The notes beneath the pieces were generated by a model. That model was not told the origin of the DNA and made no database searches. It saw only the letters and a list, made by a program, of their open reading frames with translations. From NCBI GenBank assembly GCA_951812925.1, contig OX638372.1, positions 55,488,028 through 55,552,027 on the forward strand: DNA of 64,000 nucleotides. The letters run 5' to 3'. Numbering within the stretch: position 1 is the first letter of the stretch; every line of letters starts with the position of its first letter. Positions 45,681 to 57,600 of this stretch are shown in pieces. Position numbers and translations under genes: made by a program. The DNA is from Calliopum simillimum (taxonomy: Eukaryota; Arthropoda; Insecta; Diptera; Lauxaniidae).

Positions 45681-47810
45681 GCCACTGGAATATGAATGTG
45701 CGCTAATTGAACTGAGAAGTTACCATATGAGTGCGTTCCATTGATCGTTTAAAACGACATATCAATGAAACTTCATAATTTTTTCAAATAAACCTTACAA
45801 ACACCAGTTTTACGCCGAGTCGACTAAAAACCAAACGAGATAATACAATTCTACAACCCTATTCAGATTCAACAAAATATGTCGATTTTTGTTTTGATAG
45901 AACAATGAGATTAGTAAAAACTCTACAGAGACCACTATTTTCATAAAAGATTTTAAAAATAGTACTAATGATACTCATAATCATGTCTAAAATACGAAGT
46001 AATCGAAAACATAAAAATAGCCTCAGATTTTAACACCGTGTGCTACTGGTCTTGGTCTTGTTTCTGCTACTTTGACAGCGTACGCAAGCACTCACTCAAT
46101 AAGAACTTGATGCTAATGATAGGCTATTTGATTAAAAAAGTTGATAGAGAAATTCGACGATCTGGGCTTTGCTGGAACAAGCAGAGAGATAGATGTAGAT
46201 TGAAACCACCACACAACCAGTGAAAAATTAAAAAAATTGTCTAGGATTTCTCCAGACGCTATAATGCTAAAAAGTTTTAAGAAGATATTAATAAATAGTT
46301 GAATTTATGGCCAGTGTACAAGTACGTCCGGACTTAGATTTTTTAATGAAAACTTTCAATACTCTTTGCCAGACTATCACGAATCTCGTCTCTTAGAGAG
46401 GTCGCTGTTTTAATTATTATTTACTATAAAACACTCAACATCTTAAGATAGGGAATAAAGTAGGTAGGAGTTATCTTCTCTCAAGAGAAGAACATCTGTA
46501 GAATTTTACAATTTTCAAAACAATGAAAAGGCTATATACAGAATTTCAATTGAATTGCTTATTAATTAATTAAAATCATTACTTTTATTATGAATTAAAG
46601 AATTGTTCTTCATAATTATATTGTAATTTTTTTTTCATAATTATATTGTAATTATTTGTGATATTTTTTGACTTTTTTTTATAAATTTATATTGAATTTC
46701 TTTTATAGCTTGGCACTCAAATAATATAAATATTTTTTTTAAATGATTTTTATGTTTATTATTTTAAGTTTATTTCATATAAACTCATAAAGTAATAAAT
46801 TTTAATGGTTTATTTTTTATTATGGATTGTATTTTGTTGTTTTAAAAATAAAACCTATACTTTTTATTGTTGTAAATAAATATTGTTTTTTTTTTCTTGT
46901 TGTTTTTGTTGTTATTGTTGTTGTTGTATTGTATATATTTATTACTGCTATGGTTTCTTAAAAAAAAATTAATATATAACACATTATTTTTAGTTAATGA
47001 TATATTGATTTTTTTTTTTTAAATATTTTGTCTATTGAAAAAGTTTTTTTGTCTTTTAAATAATTGTCTATTTTGTTAGCTATTTAACTGCTCTGTTCAT
47101 GAACTGAACTCAGTTGTATTTGACAGTTGTACTGACTATTTTGTTTCATATTGTTGTTGTTGTTGTTGTAACTGTTTATGTTCCTCTTATTTATGTAAGT
47201 TGGTTTATGCATATATGCAAATATATGTATGAAACCAATTAAAAAATCAGCTGATTATTGTAATTGTATTCCGATTTTTTACAAGTTTCTGCTTAAAAAT
47301 TGAAAAAAATAAGTATATATATACGTATTAGACCATTTATTGTCAAATGATCGTTGATTTCTGGGCCGTAAAAGCTTTCATTTAGCCTACAGACCTACAA
47401 TACAAAATTTGGCGCCGATTGGATAACCCTAAAGTCTGCCCCATCTTTGAAAAATAAAATCCCACTTTTTATATGGGAAAATATTGCACAATAAAAATTT
47501 AAGTTTAATTTTAAAACCAAAATGTTTTTATATAGAACAATGCCAAAAAAGTATTAATTTTAAACTATTTTGGAATAAATTTTATACTTTTCTGGTATAA
47601 CTTTCAAATTTTTTTAGAAAAAAATCGGGATTAAATACCAAAAAGTTTAAAATCAATACTAAATGGAATCAAAAGCAAGGAAAGTAAACTATCATTTTTT
47701 AGTGTGTGTTGTTTTTATTCAAATTAATAATTTTTGTATGTTTTAAGTTTGAAATTGTTTCTAAAAGCTGTTAATTATAGAAATTGCTGATATTACAATT
47801 ATAATTACAA
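45681..47810. other. Unassigned and AT-rich intronic DNA
   Basis: 45700-46550 is moderately AT-rich with no domain. 46560-47330 is T-rich backbone with TTG repeats (46905-46930, 47150-47170). 47340-47480 contains a less AT-rich block ('aatttggcgccgattggat') of unknown origin. No gene is seen. Confidence 0.4.
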
Positions 47811-48160
47811 GCTTAGGTTGGGTTAGGTTACAAGATGCAGTTGTCATCATAACTTAGGCCGTGATTAGGCCCATTGTATACCTACCCAATATTTAACTCC
47901 ATTGTCAACCTATATGAACCATTTAGAAATTTTTATAAACTCCGAAATGTATATGGGACTCTTCTGAGCGTTAGCTTCAAGAGAGAAGTGACTTTCGAAC
48001 AACTTATAACGTTGGTTAGAAAATGTTGGGCATTCACAAAGGAAATGAAAAATGGACTCTTCAACGTCAGAATCTTTACAACAGCAAGATTAGGATCCGA
48101 CCTATTATGTCACGAATATTTTCAACGATATACTTCAATGCACTGTAAAATAAATTGATT
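47811..48160 (+). repeat. Dispersed fly-type repeat beginning TTAGGTTGGGTTAGGTT
   Basis: It starts AGCTTAGGTTGGGTTAGGTT at 47810-47829 and continues 'cttaggccgtgattaggcccattgtatacc', a wording I associate with widespread dipteran interspersed repeats. The frame 47874-48158 lacks a known domain. Despite the TTAGG words this is not a telomere array. Confidence 0.35.
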
Positions 48161-51100
48161 CTGCTTTTCGTCTTTCGTAACGATCCTGTTGTCATCATTT
48201 ATAAATTTGACACTGCATTTAGCAGTGTCGTTAACAACCAATAGATCATTGCCAAATATCGAGAATATCTTGATATTCTTCATTTGTTTTCCAAGCTGCA
48301 AGAATTCAGAGCTCAAACCGAAGAAATTGAAGAAAGTTTAAGATTTGAATGACTCGAAATTTCCAAAGTTATGGTTTAGTTATAGTTTTGGATGAAAAAA
48401 TTCAGCATCCTCCAAATTTATGATTGGTTCTCCTGATTGTAAGCACCCAACCATATTTCATTTCTCTTTAAGTGAAACATTCGGGTCAAAACAACGCTAT
48501 TGCCACTGCTTCAGATGCCAAATAACACAAATGGTTTTTCATTTATGCAAAATTGCTTTAGACACATCACCGATTTTTGCGTATGTGATGGAGTCTTTAA
48601 GGAAATTTAATTCTTTATTTGGGGCTCGGATAGCATTTGTGAGCGTAAACCATGCTTTGACGTGCAGTCGCACGAGTATAATACATATATCAAATAGTCT
48701 ACTCAATTCTCATTTTGTCAGTGTGAGTTGCTCTCGAAAAGATGAATTTCGTTCCCTTTCAATGAAAACCTCGTAACTACAAACTTTTTTTAATTTTTAT
48801 TTTTTATCGGAAAATTTTCAGACACCTTCACATAACGTATTGACAAATTTTTTCGAAGATTTAAAAAAATTGCAGTTACGTGGTTAAGGCTGAAAGGGGA
48901 CGATTTTCTAAATTTAAATGCGTGGGATGTCGAACAACATTTTCGAAAGCTTCCGCCTTCATTAAGCAACATACTTTTTTAATTGAATTAGCCGTTGATT
49001 GCAGAATGGCTTTCCACTCAGTAACACTTATTTTGGAGCGAACCATAGTGTCCTCCAATCCGCTTTTTATAGATTTGTGGTCGAGACTTCTTCAAATGGC
49101 ATCAAATCGATTGAAAATAGGCACTTCAGCTCTGCTTGTTACGGAATGTTTCATCACAAAGACGTGTTTTAATACGATTTCTTATACATACGTTATGGTG
49201 ACATACGTACTTGATTAATTTTCAATCGAGTTTGTCTGAAAGCACAATGCATGCGCCTGTGTTTTCGCCAGTATTTGAACTAGTGGTATCGAAACCAATA
49301 CCGGACACTCAATTTGAAATACACCATTTGATCAATGAATCAGGAACGATCTTAACAATACTTTCGCCTGAAAATATTAAGTAATGAAAAATTATGTCTA
49401 TTGAAAAAAAATCAATGAAGACTATACAGGGTGGGTAGAAAACGGTAGAACACCGAAAAAAGTAAGATTCCTGGACTATTCTGAACAACTTTTTCCCTTG
49501 TCATTTTTTTTAAATTTGCAAAACCAAAAGAGTTATGCGATTTTTTTGAAGTTCGGTACAGTTTTCATAATTAGCAACCTTAAATAACCTTTAAATACCG
49601 AGACTTATCCAATATTTGTATTTAAGTGTGTATTTGCAATATCGGATTCGCCAAACTCCGTAGGTTTTGCGAATTTCGAAAAATGGCAGAATAGTCCCAA
49701 ACATCTTACTTTACCCTTAACCTTTTAAAATTCGCCCAGAACAATGAAGTTTGTAAGCGATTTCCATAATTGAAAGGTTTTTGGAATGGAATGGAATTGA
49801 ATCTTTTTAAGAACGATTTCAAATTCAATCACACAAAGAATATTAATTTTTGTTGCTGAAACATTAGACATTTGAAATAAAATGTGTTTTAGACCTTAGA
49901 GTTATCCGATTGGCATCAACTTTTACATTGGAGGTTTCTAGGCTAAGTGAAAACTTTCTCGGCCCGAAAATTTAAACATTAAAAATAATAAATGGTTTAA
50001 TACATATACATAGGTACGTAAATGTACGTGTACATAAGTGTCGGATAAAAGGAAAAGAGTAAGTATATAAGTAAGTAAGGTGCTTGAAATTATCACAAGG
50101 TGGCAACGCTCTATCTACACTGTGAAAATACATAAAAACAAAACCAAGGCATATATTGTTGCTATTCCAATTGTAAATAATATAGTATGGGCATATACAT
50201 ATGTGTAAACTTACACTGTTTTTTTTGTGTTTTTAATAATAAACTGAAGGCAAATTTCAACGGCTTAATAGTTCTCACTGTTGAAGTTTTTTGTTTTGCA
50301 CTATTTTATTGGGTTGTATTTGCTATTTAAGGTATGTTGTAAATTCTTCTTGTAGGGCAAACATTTTATTTTTAAGGAAAATTTACAAAAAAAAAAAAAA
50401 GTCTGTTAAAATATCTAATTATGTATGTATGTAGTATTTCTGTAGCTATGTAATATTTGTAGTTTTGTCTATTGTAAATATCGTATGTTTTTTCATTATT
50501 TCATAAAATATATATTGTATTATTTTATTGTATTTCTTTTATTTGTATTTTTAACTGCTATTGTTGTTGTTGTAATTTTTATTGGTACTATTGCAATATT
50601 TTTTTTCGTTTTCTTTGTTGTTGTATATAAATTATGGTATCAATAATCATCAATAAATGTTTTTTGTTCTATTTGTTTTATTGTTTTGGAAGAATACATG
50701 TTGCGCCCTGAGCTCTATTTCTGTTTTCTTTTTGTTTATAAAAAAAAAACATTTTTGTAGAGTTTTTTTTAATTATTTATTTTTTTTATTGTAAATTATT
50801 AAGCTGTTTTGTCGTTAGGAAAACTAAGAAAAATTAAATTTAAAAGAAAAAAACAATAAATGAAAAAATACTCAACAGTTTATACCAAATAAAGTTTTTG
50901 TTTGCCGAAACTTGTTTTTCTGTTTATCATTGATATTTTGTTAGATGGTGTTCATTTTGTTTTGCATTTGTTCTGAATTATGAATTTTTTGTTATTTGTT
51001 TTTCGCGCTAAATATCGAAATTAAAATTTGATTTTTTTTTTTATATGTTTTTGTTAAATTTTATAATTTTATGTGCCAACGCTTTAATTTTTTCTTTTAA

Positions 51101-51554
51101 TTTATTCAAATTAAATTTTAAATTAAATTTTATGTTTTAACTTTTATTTTATTTTATTAGTTATTTAGTTTTTAATTATTTCATTAAGTTTTAATGTTTT
51201 TACAGTGTTTTGCTGTTAATATTTGGTCCAAAAATGTGCGCACACTTTTTGACGACATTTTCCATGTTTTTATATATATTATTCATTTCATTTTTTTTTT
51301 TTTTTTTTAATATAATTCTTAATATTTTTTTTAATTGGTTAATTGATTTCTTTTTGCTTTAATTTTATGATGTATTTTTATGGGTTTAAGAGGCACTCTG
51401 AAACGCAATTAGACATCAAGAAGACAGACAAAAGATCAAACTAGAAATAATAAATAGATTTTATAAAGACTATCCAAAATTTTAATAAATTTCAATTCCA
51501 AAACGCTTCACTTGAGTTTACAAAGGGCGTTTCATTAAGTTCCGATTTACCCTG
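48161..51554. other. Unassigned, then AT-rich backbone
   Basis: 48161-49420 is more balanced and holds several opposing open frames (48420-48776, 48876-49218) without a recognisable domain. It may be old transposon DNA. Near 49430 the phrase ACAGGGTGGGTAGAAAACGG resembles a transposon terminus. 50000-51400 is T-rich with TTG repeats. No gene is supported. Confidence 0.35.
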
Positions 51555-51599
51555 ATGATATTTGCAAAACTGCCATAACGCTATTTGAATTATTTGAAC

Positions 51600-52158
51600 T
51601 TACGCAAATGACGTTGGGATTGAGAAACACTGCACTAACTTTTCAAAGAATGATAAATGAGGTCTAGATTTTATATTCACCTACCTTGGTGAAATCTGCG
51701 TACCTTTAAGTGCATTTGAAGAGCGTCGCCAAATTTTTCCCCGCCTAAAAGAACATGGGCTAACAATTAATATTGCGCTAAATCAGAATTTGGCGTGCCG
51801 GAATGAAGTTTTTAAGCCACGCTATTAATACGCATGCGATCGCTGCCCTCTCGTGTGTAAGAACTACTTGATTTCTTGGCCGTGCTTAATTTCTACCGAC
51901 GTTTTCTATGAAACGCGATAGAGTTGAAATTTTTAATATGATTCCGGATAATTGTCGAGATGACACTACTCCTTTAGTTTGGTATGAAAATACGACACTT
52001 CAGTTTGAAGCTTGCAAGCAACTATCGGACTTATAATGGAGAATGAACTGGACATTTCTTATCTTTGCCCCAGTTTGAGTACATTGTGGAGGGTCTCAGA
52101 TGGCATGTGTATACCGAGACCACAAGCCCTTAATCTACGCTTTTTGTCAACGGCCGCA
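51600..52158 (+). pseudogene. Gypsy reverse transcriptase / RNase H, first part
   Basis: The 51609-51668 frame reads TLGLRNTALTFQRMINEV then stop. This is the RT segment just before the YxDD catalytic box, but the box itself is mutated or lost. In shifting frames, LKEHGL-like sequence follows, and 51835-51910 reads LLDFLAVLNFYRRFL, the RT thumb motif. At 52100-52150 VYRDHKPLIYAFCQRP corresponds to the RNase H TDHKPL motif with the Asp context altered. Coding ability is lost. Confidence 0.72.
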
Positions 52159-53100
52159 CACTAGTTCAAAATCCTTAAAAGCTGGCCAAAAGTCGAAATC
52201 ATTATATTTTCGAGACGAAATTTTTTACCCGGGGTTTCTTGGGGTCGCTGTTCGTAATCATCTGATGTTAGATTTTAAAAAAAAAATGGCGGATTCAAAA
52301 TGGCGGATGATTTGCATAACCAAATCCAACAAAACAATTGACTCGGGAGTTTTTGGGGTCACTGATTACGTATCTGAAATTAGATTTTTTTAAAACAAAA
52401 TGGCGGACTGGAAATGGCAAAAAACATGACTTGCACAATTTTGATACCTTAAGTATTTAAAAATTTGTTTCAAAACTTTAACTTTGACAGAACTGTGTGC
52501 ACCGTTAAATTGATCTACACAAAAATGGGTCACAGATTCCTTTATCTTGGAGTATCAGCTGTATAATATAAAAATTTTATCATTTCGGGCGAGCAACACT
52601 TATTGACACTTGGCAAGCAATATTAGTTAAATTTTCCTATCTACGCCTCAGAAAAGTTGTGTCAGAAAAGGTTTCAATCTTCTTAAGCCAAAAAATATCT
52701 TGGCGGTACCACGTGGTATAAATTAGTTCTAAGCTTTTTTCATAGCCACTGCTATCTGATTTTGTGAAATAATTTGATTTTAAGTTAAACATAATTATCA
52801 AAAAAGTATTACCTTTTGCAAGTTTTGAGTTTGAAGGTTCCACAGTATTCTCTTTTACAAAGAGATTCCATATTCAAACATTCAAATCAGTTCAATTTCA
52901 CAGTAACTACACAATTTTACAGAGAACACTTAATTTTTACTTTCAACTCACAGAATTTTGCGTCTGAGGAGCGTACTTTTGGAGAGATCCCAAGAGCGTT
53001 GTAGGAACACCTGGATCTTAGACAATACAGTCCACAAAAAGTTAGTTTAAAACAACTTTTTTTCGACTTTTGGCCAGCTTTTAAGGATTTTGTACCAGTG
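52159..53100. mobile_element. Nested non-autonomous element, 40-bp TIRs (hAT-like?)
   Basis: The ends are CACTAGTTCAAAATCCTTAA and the complement of CACTGGTACAAAATCCTTAA. Both continue AAGCTGGCCAAAAGTCGAAA, giving a 40-bp inverted repeat with two mismatches. The element is 942 bp. The flanking octamers ACGGCCGC and AGGGCCGG agree at six positions, a possible 8-bp hAT-style duplication. RNase H sequence stops at the left edge and resumes just after the right edge. It contains a block of the ATGGCGGA family (52225-52410) and no recognised coding region. Confidence 0.75.
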
Positions 53101-53640
53101 AGGGCCGGTACAACAGCTCGATTGGAATTATAAATGGCGGAAACAAAATTGTAGCCGATTTCCAATCGCGAAGTGAAACAATAAACGCTACACCTATAAA
53201 TTTATAAAACGCCGCGAGCTATCAGATCACCGATTTGCAAATAGTCACTCCGATATAGTTGGACCTTTATCTAAAGGAAAACGCACTCGTTTTACGCGAT
53301 GGACTGACAAAGTACCAATTTCTGACATGACAGCTCCAACGGTGGCTCAAAGGCTTTTAGAAGGATAGATTTTGTGGTTTGGCATTCCTGTGGAAATACT
53401 TCAAATTCTGGGCGTCAATTTGAAAGCGCTCTTTTTAATCATATGAAGCATTGCCTTGAAATAACGCACCAGCGAACATTGCCGTATCATCCTCAAAGTA
53501 ATGGTAGGGTAGAGAGGTGGCACCATGCCCTTCAATTGGCCATTCTTTGTCACAATATCTAGAGATGGACTTCATATCTTCCAATTATTTTGTTGGGCTT
53601 AAAACTGCCGCTTAATTTATATGTGAAATAAATCTTATAT
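53101..53640 (+). pseudogene. Gypsy RNase H end and integrase
   Basis: 53110-53185 resembles the end of RNase H (..NKIVADFQSRS, compare NVVADALSR). 53245-53370 reads SHSDIVGPLSKGKRTRFTRW, then TDKVPISDMTAPTVAQRLLE: the integrase core with its first catalytic Asp (DIVGPL). 53374-53562 continues FGIP, GRQFESALFNHMKHCLEITH, QRTLPYHPQSNGRVERWHHA, where the second Asp, normally in SDRG, is changed and the final Glu (NGRVERWH) is present. The part of the core with the usual 'LTVVDR' is missing. Confidence 0.8.
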
Positions 53641-53654
53641 TACCGAAAAAGTGT

Positions 53655-54155
53655 TTTTTTTTTTTTGTTAAAATCAACTTTCCGACCAAAATAATTAAAC
53701 GATTGTAACTTATTTCTTTTTTTTTTTAATCTTCGTTAATGAATTTGCTATTGATCTGTCTGGCCAGATTTTTTGTTTTGGCTTTTCATTCAAGATTTTC
53801 ATTCGGATTCCAAATGGTGGAGAAAAAATTTGAAACCAGAAGGATGATTTAAATATAAAATCCCTTTTTAAAAGAAATTAAGTTTTTTAAGATGCCATAT
53901 TGGATCCGCCAATTTGAAACTTATTAAATTGACATTAAATTAGTAATGAGTGGCTCATAAAATCTCTGTGCCGATTTTCGTGAAAATCGAAGAAGTTTTA
54001 ATTTTTTACTCCACCATTTCGGATCCGCCATCTTGAACAAAAAGCCAAAACAAAAAATCTGGCCAGACAGAAGAATAGAAAATTCAGTAACAAAGATTTT
54101 ACAATCGCTTAATTTTATGGTCTGAAAGTTGATTTTAGTAAAACAATATTGTTCC
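53655..54155. mobile_element. Second nested inverted-repeat element
   Basis: 53668-53790 ('gttaaaatcaactttc.gacca', '...ctgtctggccagattttttgttttggct') is mirrored at 54035-54140 ('agccaaaacaaaaaatctggccagacag', 'gaaagttgattttag'). The centre has ATTGGATCCGCCAATT-like and CCAAATGGTGG-like words of the ATGGCGGA family. It separates the Gypsy integrase from its C-terminal tail, so it appears to be an insertion. The exact ends and target duplication are unclear. Confidence 0.65.
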
Positions 54156-54400
54156 TCAACTTCATTCAACAATGCGTGTTACGACCTGCCGATGCCGACT
54201 GATATACTCTGGCTGAAGCTTTCATTCACTCCGAGCTAAAATTATGCGAATAAGTTTTCATCCGGGACGATTCTGTGCGGCCATTGCTCTCTGCACTCTA
54301 CAAAAGGCTATAACAGATCTCAAGACGTTAAGCAAAATATTTTGTAATAATTGTCAAAGACAAGGTGGTCACGGTTCTGATTAACTTTTATCGCATCCCT

Positions 54401-56734
54401 GACTGAATTCTAGAAGAGACTGTGTACTGTAGAGAACTCCATCATAACGGAAAACTTGAAATTATTTTTATCACATATTTCCAAATAAATCTTGAAATTT
54501 GCTACCATTGATGTCTAAATTGCGTATAAAATTTTTTTATATAAGCGGGTCCTAAAATTTTGTATTTCTGTGTACATTTCGCTGAATACTATGGTATATT
54601 TAAATATTTTTTTTTTATTTTTTTAAAATTATTTATTATTATTTATTTTTAGTACATATATTACTGTAGGTACCTATTTGGTTATTATTATTATTAATTC
54701 ATTTATTGTGGATTTATTATATTTTTTTTTACACTAATGATAACTGCTACTTCTTGCATTTTATATAAAATGATCATCCATTATTCTCTTTAGATTAAAT
54801 TATATAAAAAAAAGTTTAAATTATAAATGTCATGTAATAATTTTAAACAAAAACCAACAAAATTGAATATGTTTTATATTATATAAAGGCTTTAACGCTG
54901 CTGTAATTATTATTTATGTATTTTTTTTTTTAATTATGTTTATGCATGTAATAATTTTGCTCTAAAAATAACTTTCTAAAATTTTTTAATTCTTATGTAC
55001 TCGTACTTGAATTAAGTTTTCTCATTATGTTTTTTCTCTTAACTTTTTATTTTTTGTATATAACAATATAATTTTGATGCCTAAAATGTTCTGTGTGTTT
55101 TTGTAGCTGTCGCTCTACATCATGTGATATATGTTGTGTTGTATATATAGGTATTATTGTAGGTATTCCTAATTTAGGTATAAAAATTTTGTTCATAATA
55201 ACTCTTATTTGGGCCAAAAAACGTGTGTAATTATTTTTTTCTTTTGGTTTCTCGCGCATTTTGAAATCGCTAAAATGTTCTTTCTATTTTGCTCAATATT
55301 TATGTATGTATTGTATGTATATATAATAATATTAGTTTTTTTGTAATAATAAATTTATTATTGCTCTAAAATTTTTCTTTTTGTTCACTTTATTTCAAGT
55401 TATACCTAAATATTTATTATATAATATATATATATATATTGAATTTTTTTTTTCGCCTCAAAATGATAATTTTTATTCACATACATTTCTGTTTACCTTT
55501 TTTTTTATTCCTAAAAATTATTTTTTTGTTTAATATTTAATTTTTTGTAGCCTAAAAAATGTTTTTTTTTGTTTTCTAAATTTTTGTTTGTTAAAAAATT
55601 TTTGTAGAACATTTGGTTTCGAATAAAATTTTTTCTAAATAAATTTAATTTAGCAATTTTTGGTTTCAAAAAAATTCTTTAAATTAATCACATAAAGGCA
55701 ACACATTAAGAAAGACAAACTGATTTCGAAGGGTCTTAAAGTAAGCCGAAAATTTTTACTACAAAAAAAATTTTAAAAAAAAGAAACTCAAATTGTTGTA
55801 TTTATAACTCTTATAGAGCGGGCGTACAAGTTGCGCTGAAGCGGAAAGTCACTTTTAAGGAACTCAACTAACACAAAAAAAAAAAATATTTAATTTAAAA
55901 AAATTAATATATTTTTGTAAGTAATAATAAACTGTTGGCAAATATGTTGTATGTACATTCGTTCGTATAAAAACTATAAAACGAAATGTATATTATCGCT
56001 GTACTTTTTTTTCTGGGGAACTCAATGTAAGGAACTTCTGTGTAAACTTAAAATTAATTTAATTTTTATTTGCGGAAAAGCTGTCGCAAAAAATTTTCAA
56101 TCAAAGAAATATGTGTGTAAGTTACCTTTTATCTCTAGGACAAGTTTGTTCGACTGATGTTTATGAGCAGTTTTACTTTAGAAATAATACCAGGTTCTGA
56201 TACTGTAGTCCATAAGAAAATCATACAAATATGGGAAAATTTCACTGTAATCTATTTTGGAGTTTACAATTGCTTAATTAAAATTTTTAATTTTTATAAC
56301 TTACTAGTTCCCCATTTCCACTTCCCTTGGCAAATGTTTGTTTTTGATTTTTCATTTGTTACAACTTTTCCAAAAAATCCTTACAAAATTCCCAATAGTT
56401 TCGAAGATATAGACAAAAACTGCCCGCCACTAAAAAACTATTATTTATCATTGGAAAATTAATTTCATTTCCTACAATTAGGGCTTGTTGATTGTCATCC
56501 GTAGACATTCTTGGTTTTGAATATGAAGCCTTGGGGTAACCTTCAAGAGCCTTCGAATTTCCCAAAAAATTATCAAATAAAACTTGTTGAAATGTTTAGC
56601 TCCAATGGCCGTATAGCTTTTGAGTGATAATGCTTAAGACACACACAACGATTGATTCCCAACACAAACTTCCACCTGCATTTTCACCCTCTTAAGGGAT
56701 GATTTTAGAGATAGAAACTATCTTATGTCTTTCC
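54401..56734. other. AT-rich backbone, no gene seen
   Basis: 54600-55700 is T-rich with a TATATATA stretch near 55425. 55720-56730 is unassigned. The frames 55951-56462 have no domain or splice support. Confidence 0.45.
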
Positions 56735-56842
56735 TAGGGTCTCACATTATCTCCGTATCAAATTTCATCTTAATCGGTTAAGCGATTTAGGCGTGAAAGG
56801 TAACATAGAGACAGAGTTTCTGTCGCATTTATAATATCGTCC
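56735..56842 (+). repeat. LINE-3'-end-like dispersed repeat
   Basis: The wording 'atctccgtatcaaatttcatcttaatcggttaagcgatttaggcgtgaaag.taacatagagacagag..tctgtcgcatttataat' is characteristic of the 3' tails of many insect non-LTR elements. No coding part is left. Confidence 0.5.
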
Positions 56843-57600
56843 CTATACAAGTGAAAAGCACTAAGTAAATTTTTTCTAGTTTTGAGTTATTTCGTATTTC
56901 TGGTCCAAAATATTATAGTCTTTAGTTTGGTAAGACCCATTTAATGATTTCCATACAAAAAAAAAAAAAAAAAAAAAAAAATAAAACAAAATTTAACACA
57001 AAGCACTTGGATAAGGTTTAACCCAAAGGTTCGTGCCCATGCAATTTCTTTCCATATTTCGATTCTAGAAGCAGAATGGACTAATTTAAGCTGAAAATGA
57101 AAATAATCCATGAAAGAAAGGAATACGATACATTTGAAAAAAACAACACCAAAATAGTGGTTTTCGATGTATTTGTCGCTTCTGAATCCGATTCCAGTCT
57201 CGGAAAAGAGCAAAAAATAGTTTTGTGCGTCAAAAATCGTGTTCTTAAAAATGTTTAACATTTTGGGTAGGACATCTCAGAAACCATACGTAATGGAGCA
57301 ATTCCGAGACTGGATTCGGATTCAGCAGCGACAAATACATCGAAAACAACTATTTTGGTTTTGGTTTGTTGTGTTTTTTTCAAGTGTACCATTTTTTGAC
57401 CTCATTTCATAATTCCTTCCATGGATTGTTTCTATTTTCAGCTTAAATAAGTCCATTCTGTTTCTAGAATAGAAATATGTAAAGAAATTCCATAGACACG
57501 AACCTTTGGATTAAACTTCATCCAAGCGCACTGTGTTAATTTTTTGAACTTCAAATATCTTACAACTTCCATAACTGTCTTAGTTTTTTCACTTGTATAG
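56843..57600. mobile_element. Inverted-repeat element, ~240-bp imperfect arms
   Basis: The ends are CTATACAAGTGAAAA and its complement (57586-57600). The strongest pairing is 57000-57215 with 57293-57545 (for example TTTCGATTCTAGAAGCAGAA against TTTCTATTCTAGAAACAGAA). The centre (57216-57292) is unpaired. The minus-strand frame 56941-57261 falls on an arm and is not a gene. It lies directly after the LINE-tail repeat. Confidence 0.7.

Larger units (their letters stand above)
51555..54400 (+). mobile_element. Decayed Ty3/Gypsy retrotransposon (pol), with two nested insertions
   Basis: Pol traces run in the Ty3/Gypsy order on the plus strand: reverse transcriptase (51600-51910), RNase H (52060-52158, resuming 53101-53180), integrase (53210-53620) and a C-terminal tail with a VFIRDDSVRP-like motif (54180-54400). 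Stops and frameshifts are everywhere. LTRs, gag and env were not recognised. The element is interrupted at 52159-53100 and at about 53655-54155. Confidence 0.75.

Noticed and set aside
47810..47829. TTAGG-like telomere repeat
   Set aside because: Only two or three irregular TTAGG/GGGTTAGG words, followed by unrelated sequence. Higher flies do not use TTAGG telomeres. It is better read as the start of a dispersed repeat.
47874..48158. 94-residue plus-strand frame with protein-like composition
   Set aside because: No recognised motif and it lies within the dispersed repeat beginning at 47811. The frame is uninterrupted only over a short distance.
48876..49218. Overlapping frames on both strands with several Cys and His, considered as a zinc-finger or THAP-like domain
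   Set aside because: Cysteine and histidine spacing fits no C2H2 or THAP pattern, there is no splice context, and the opposing frames are equally plausible.
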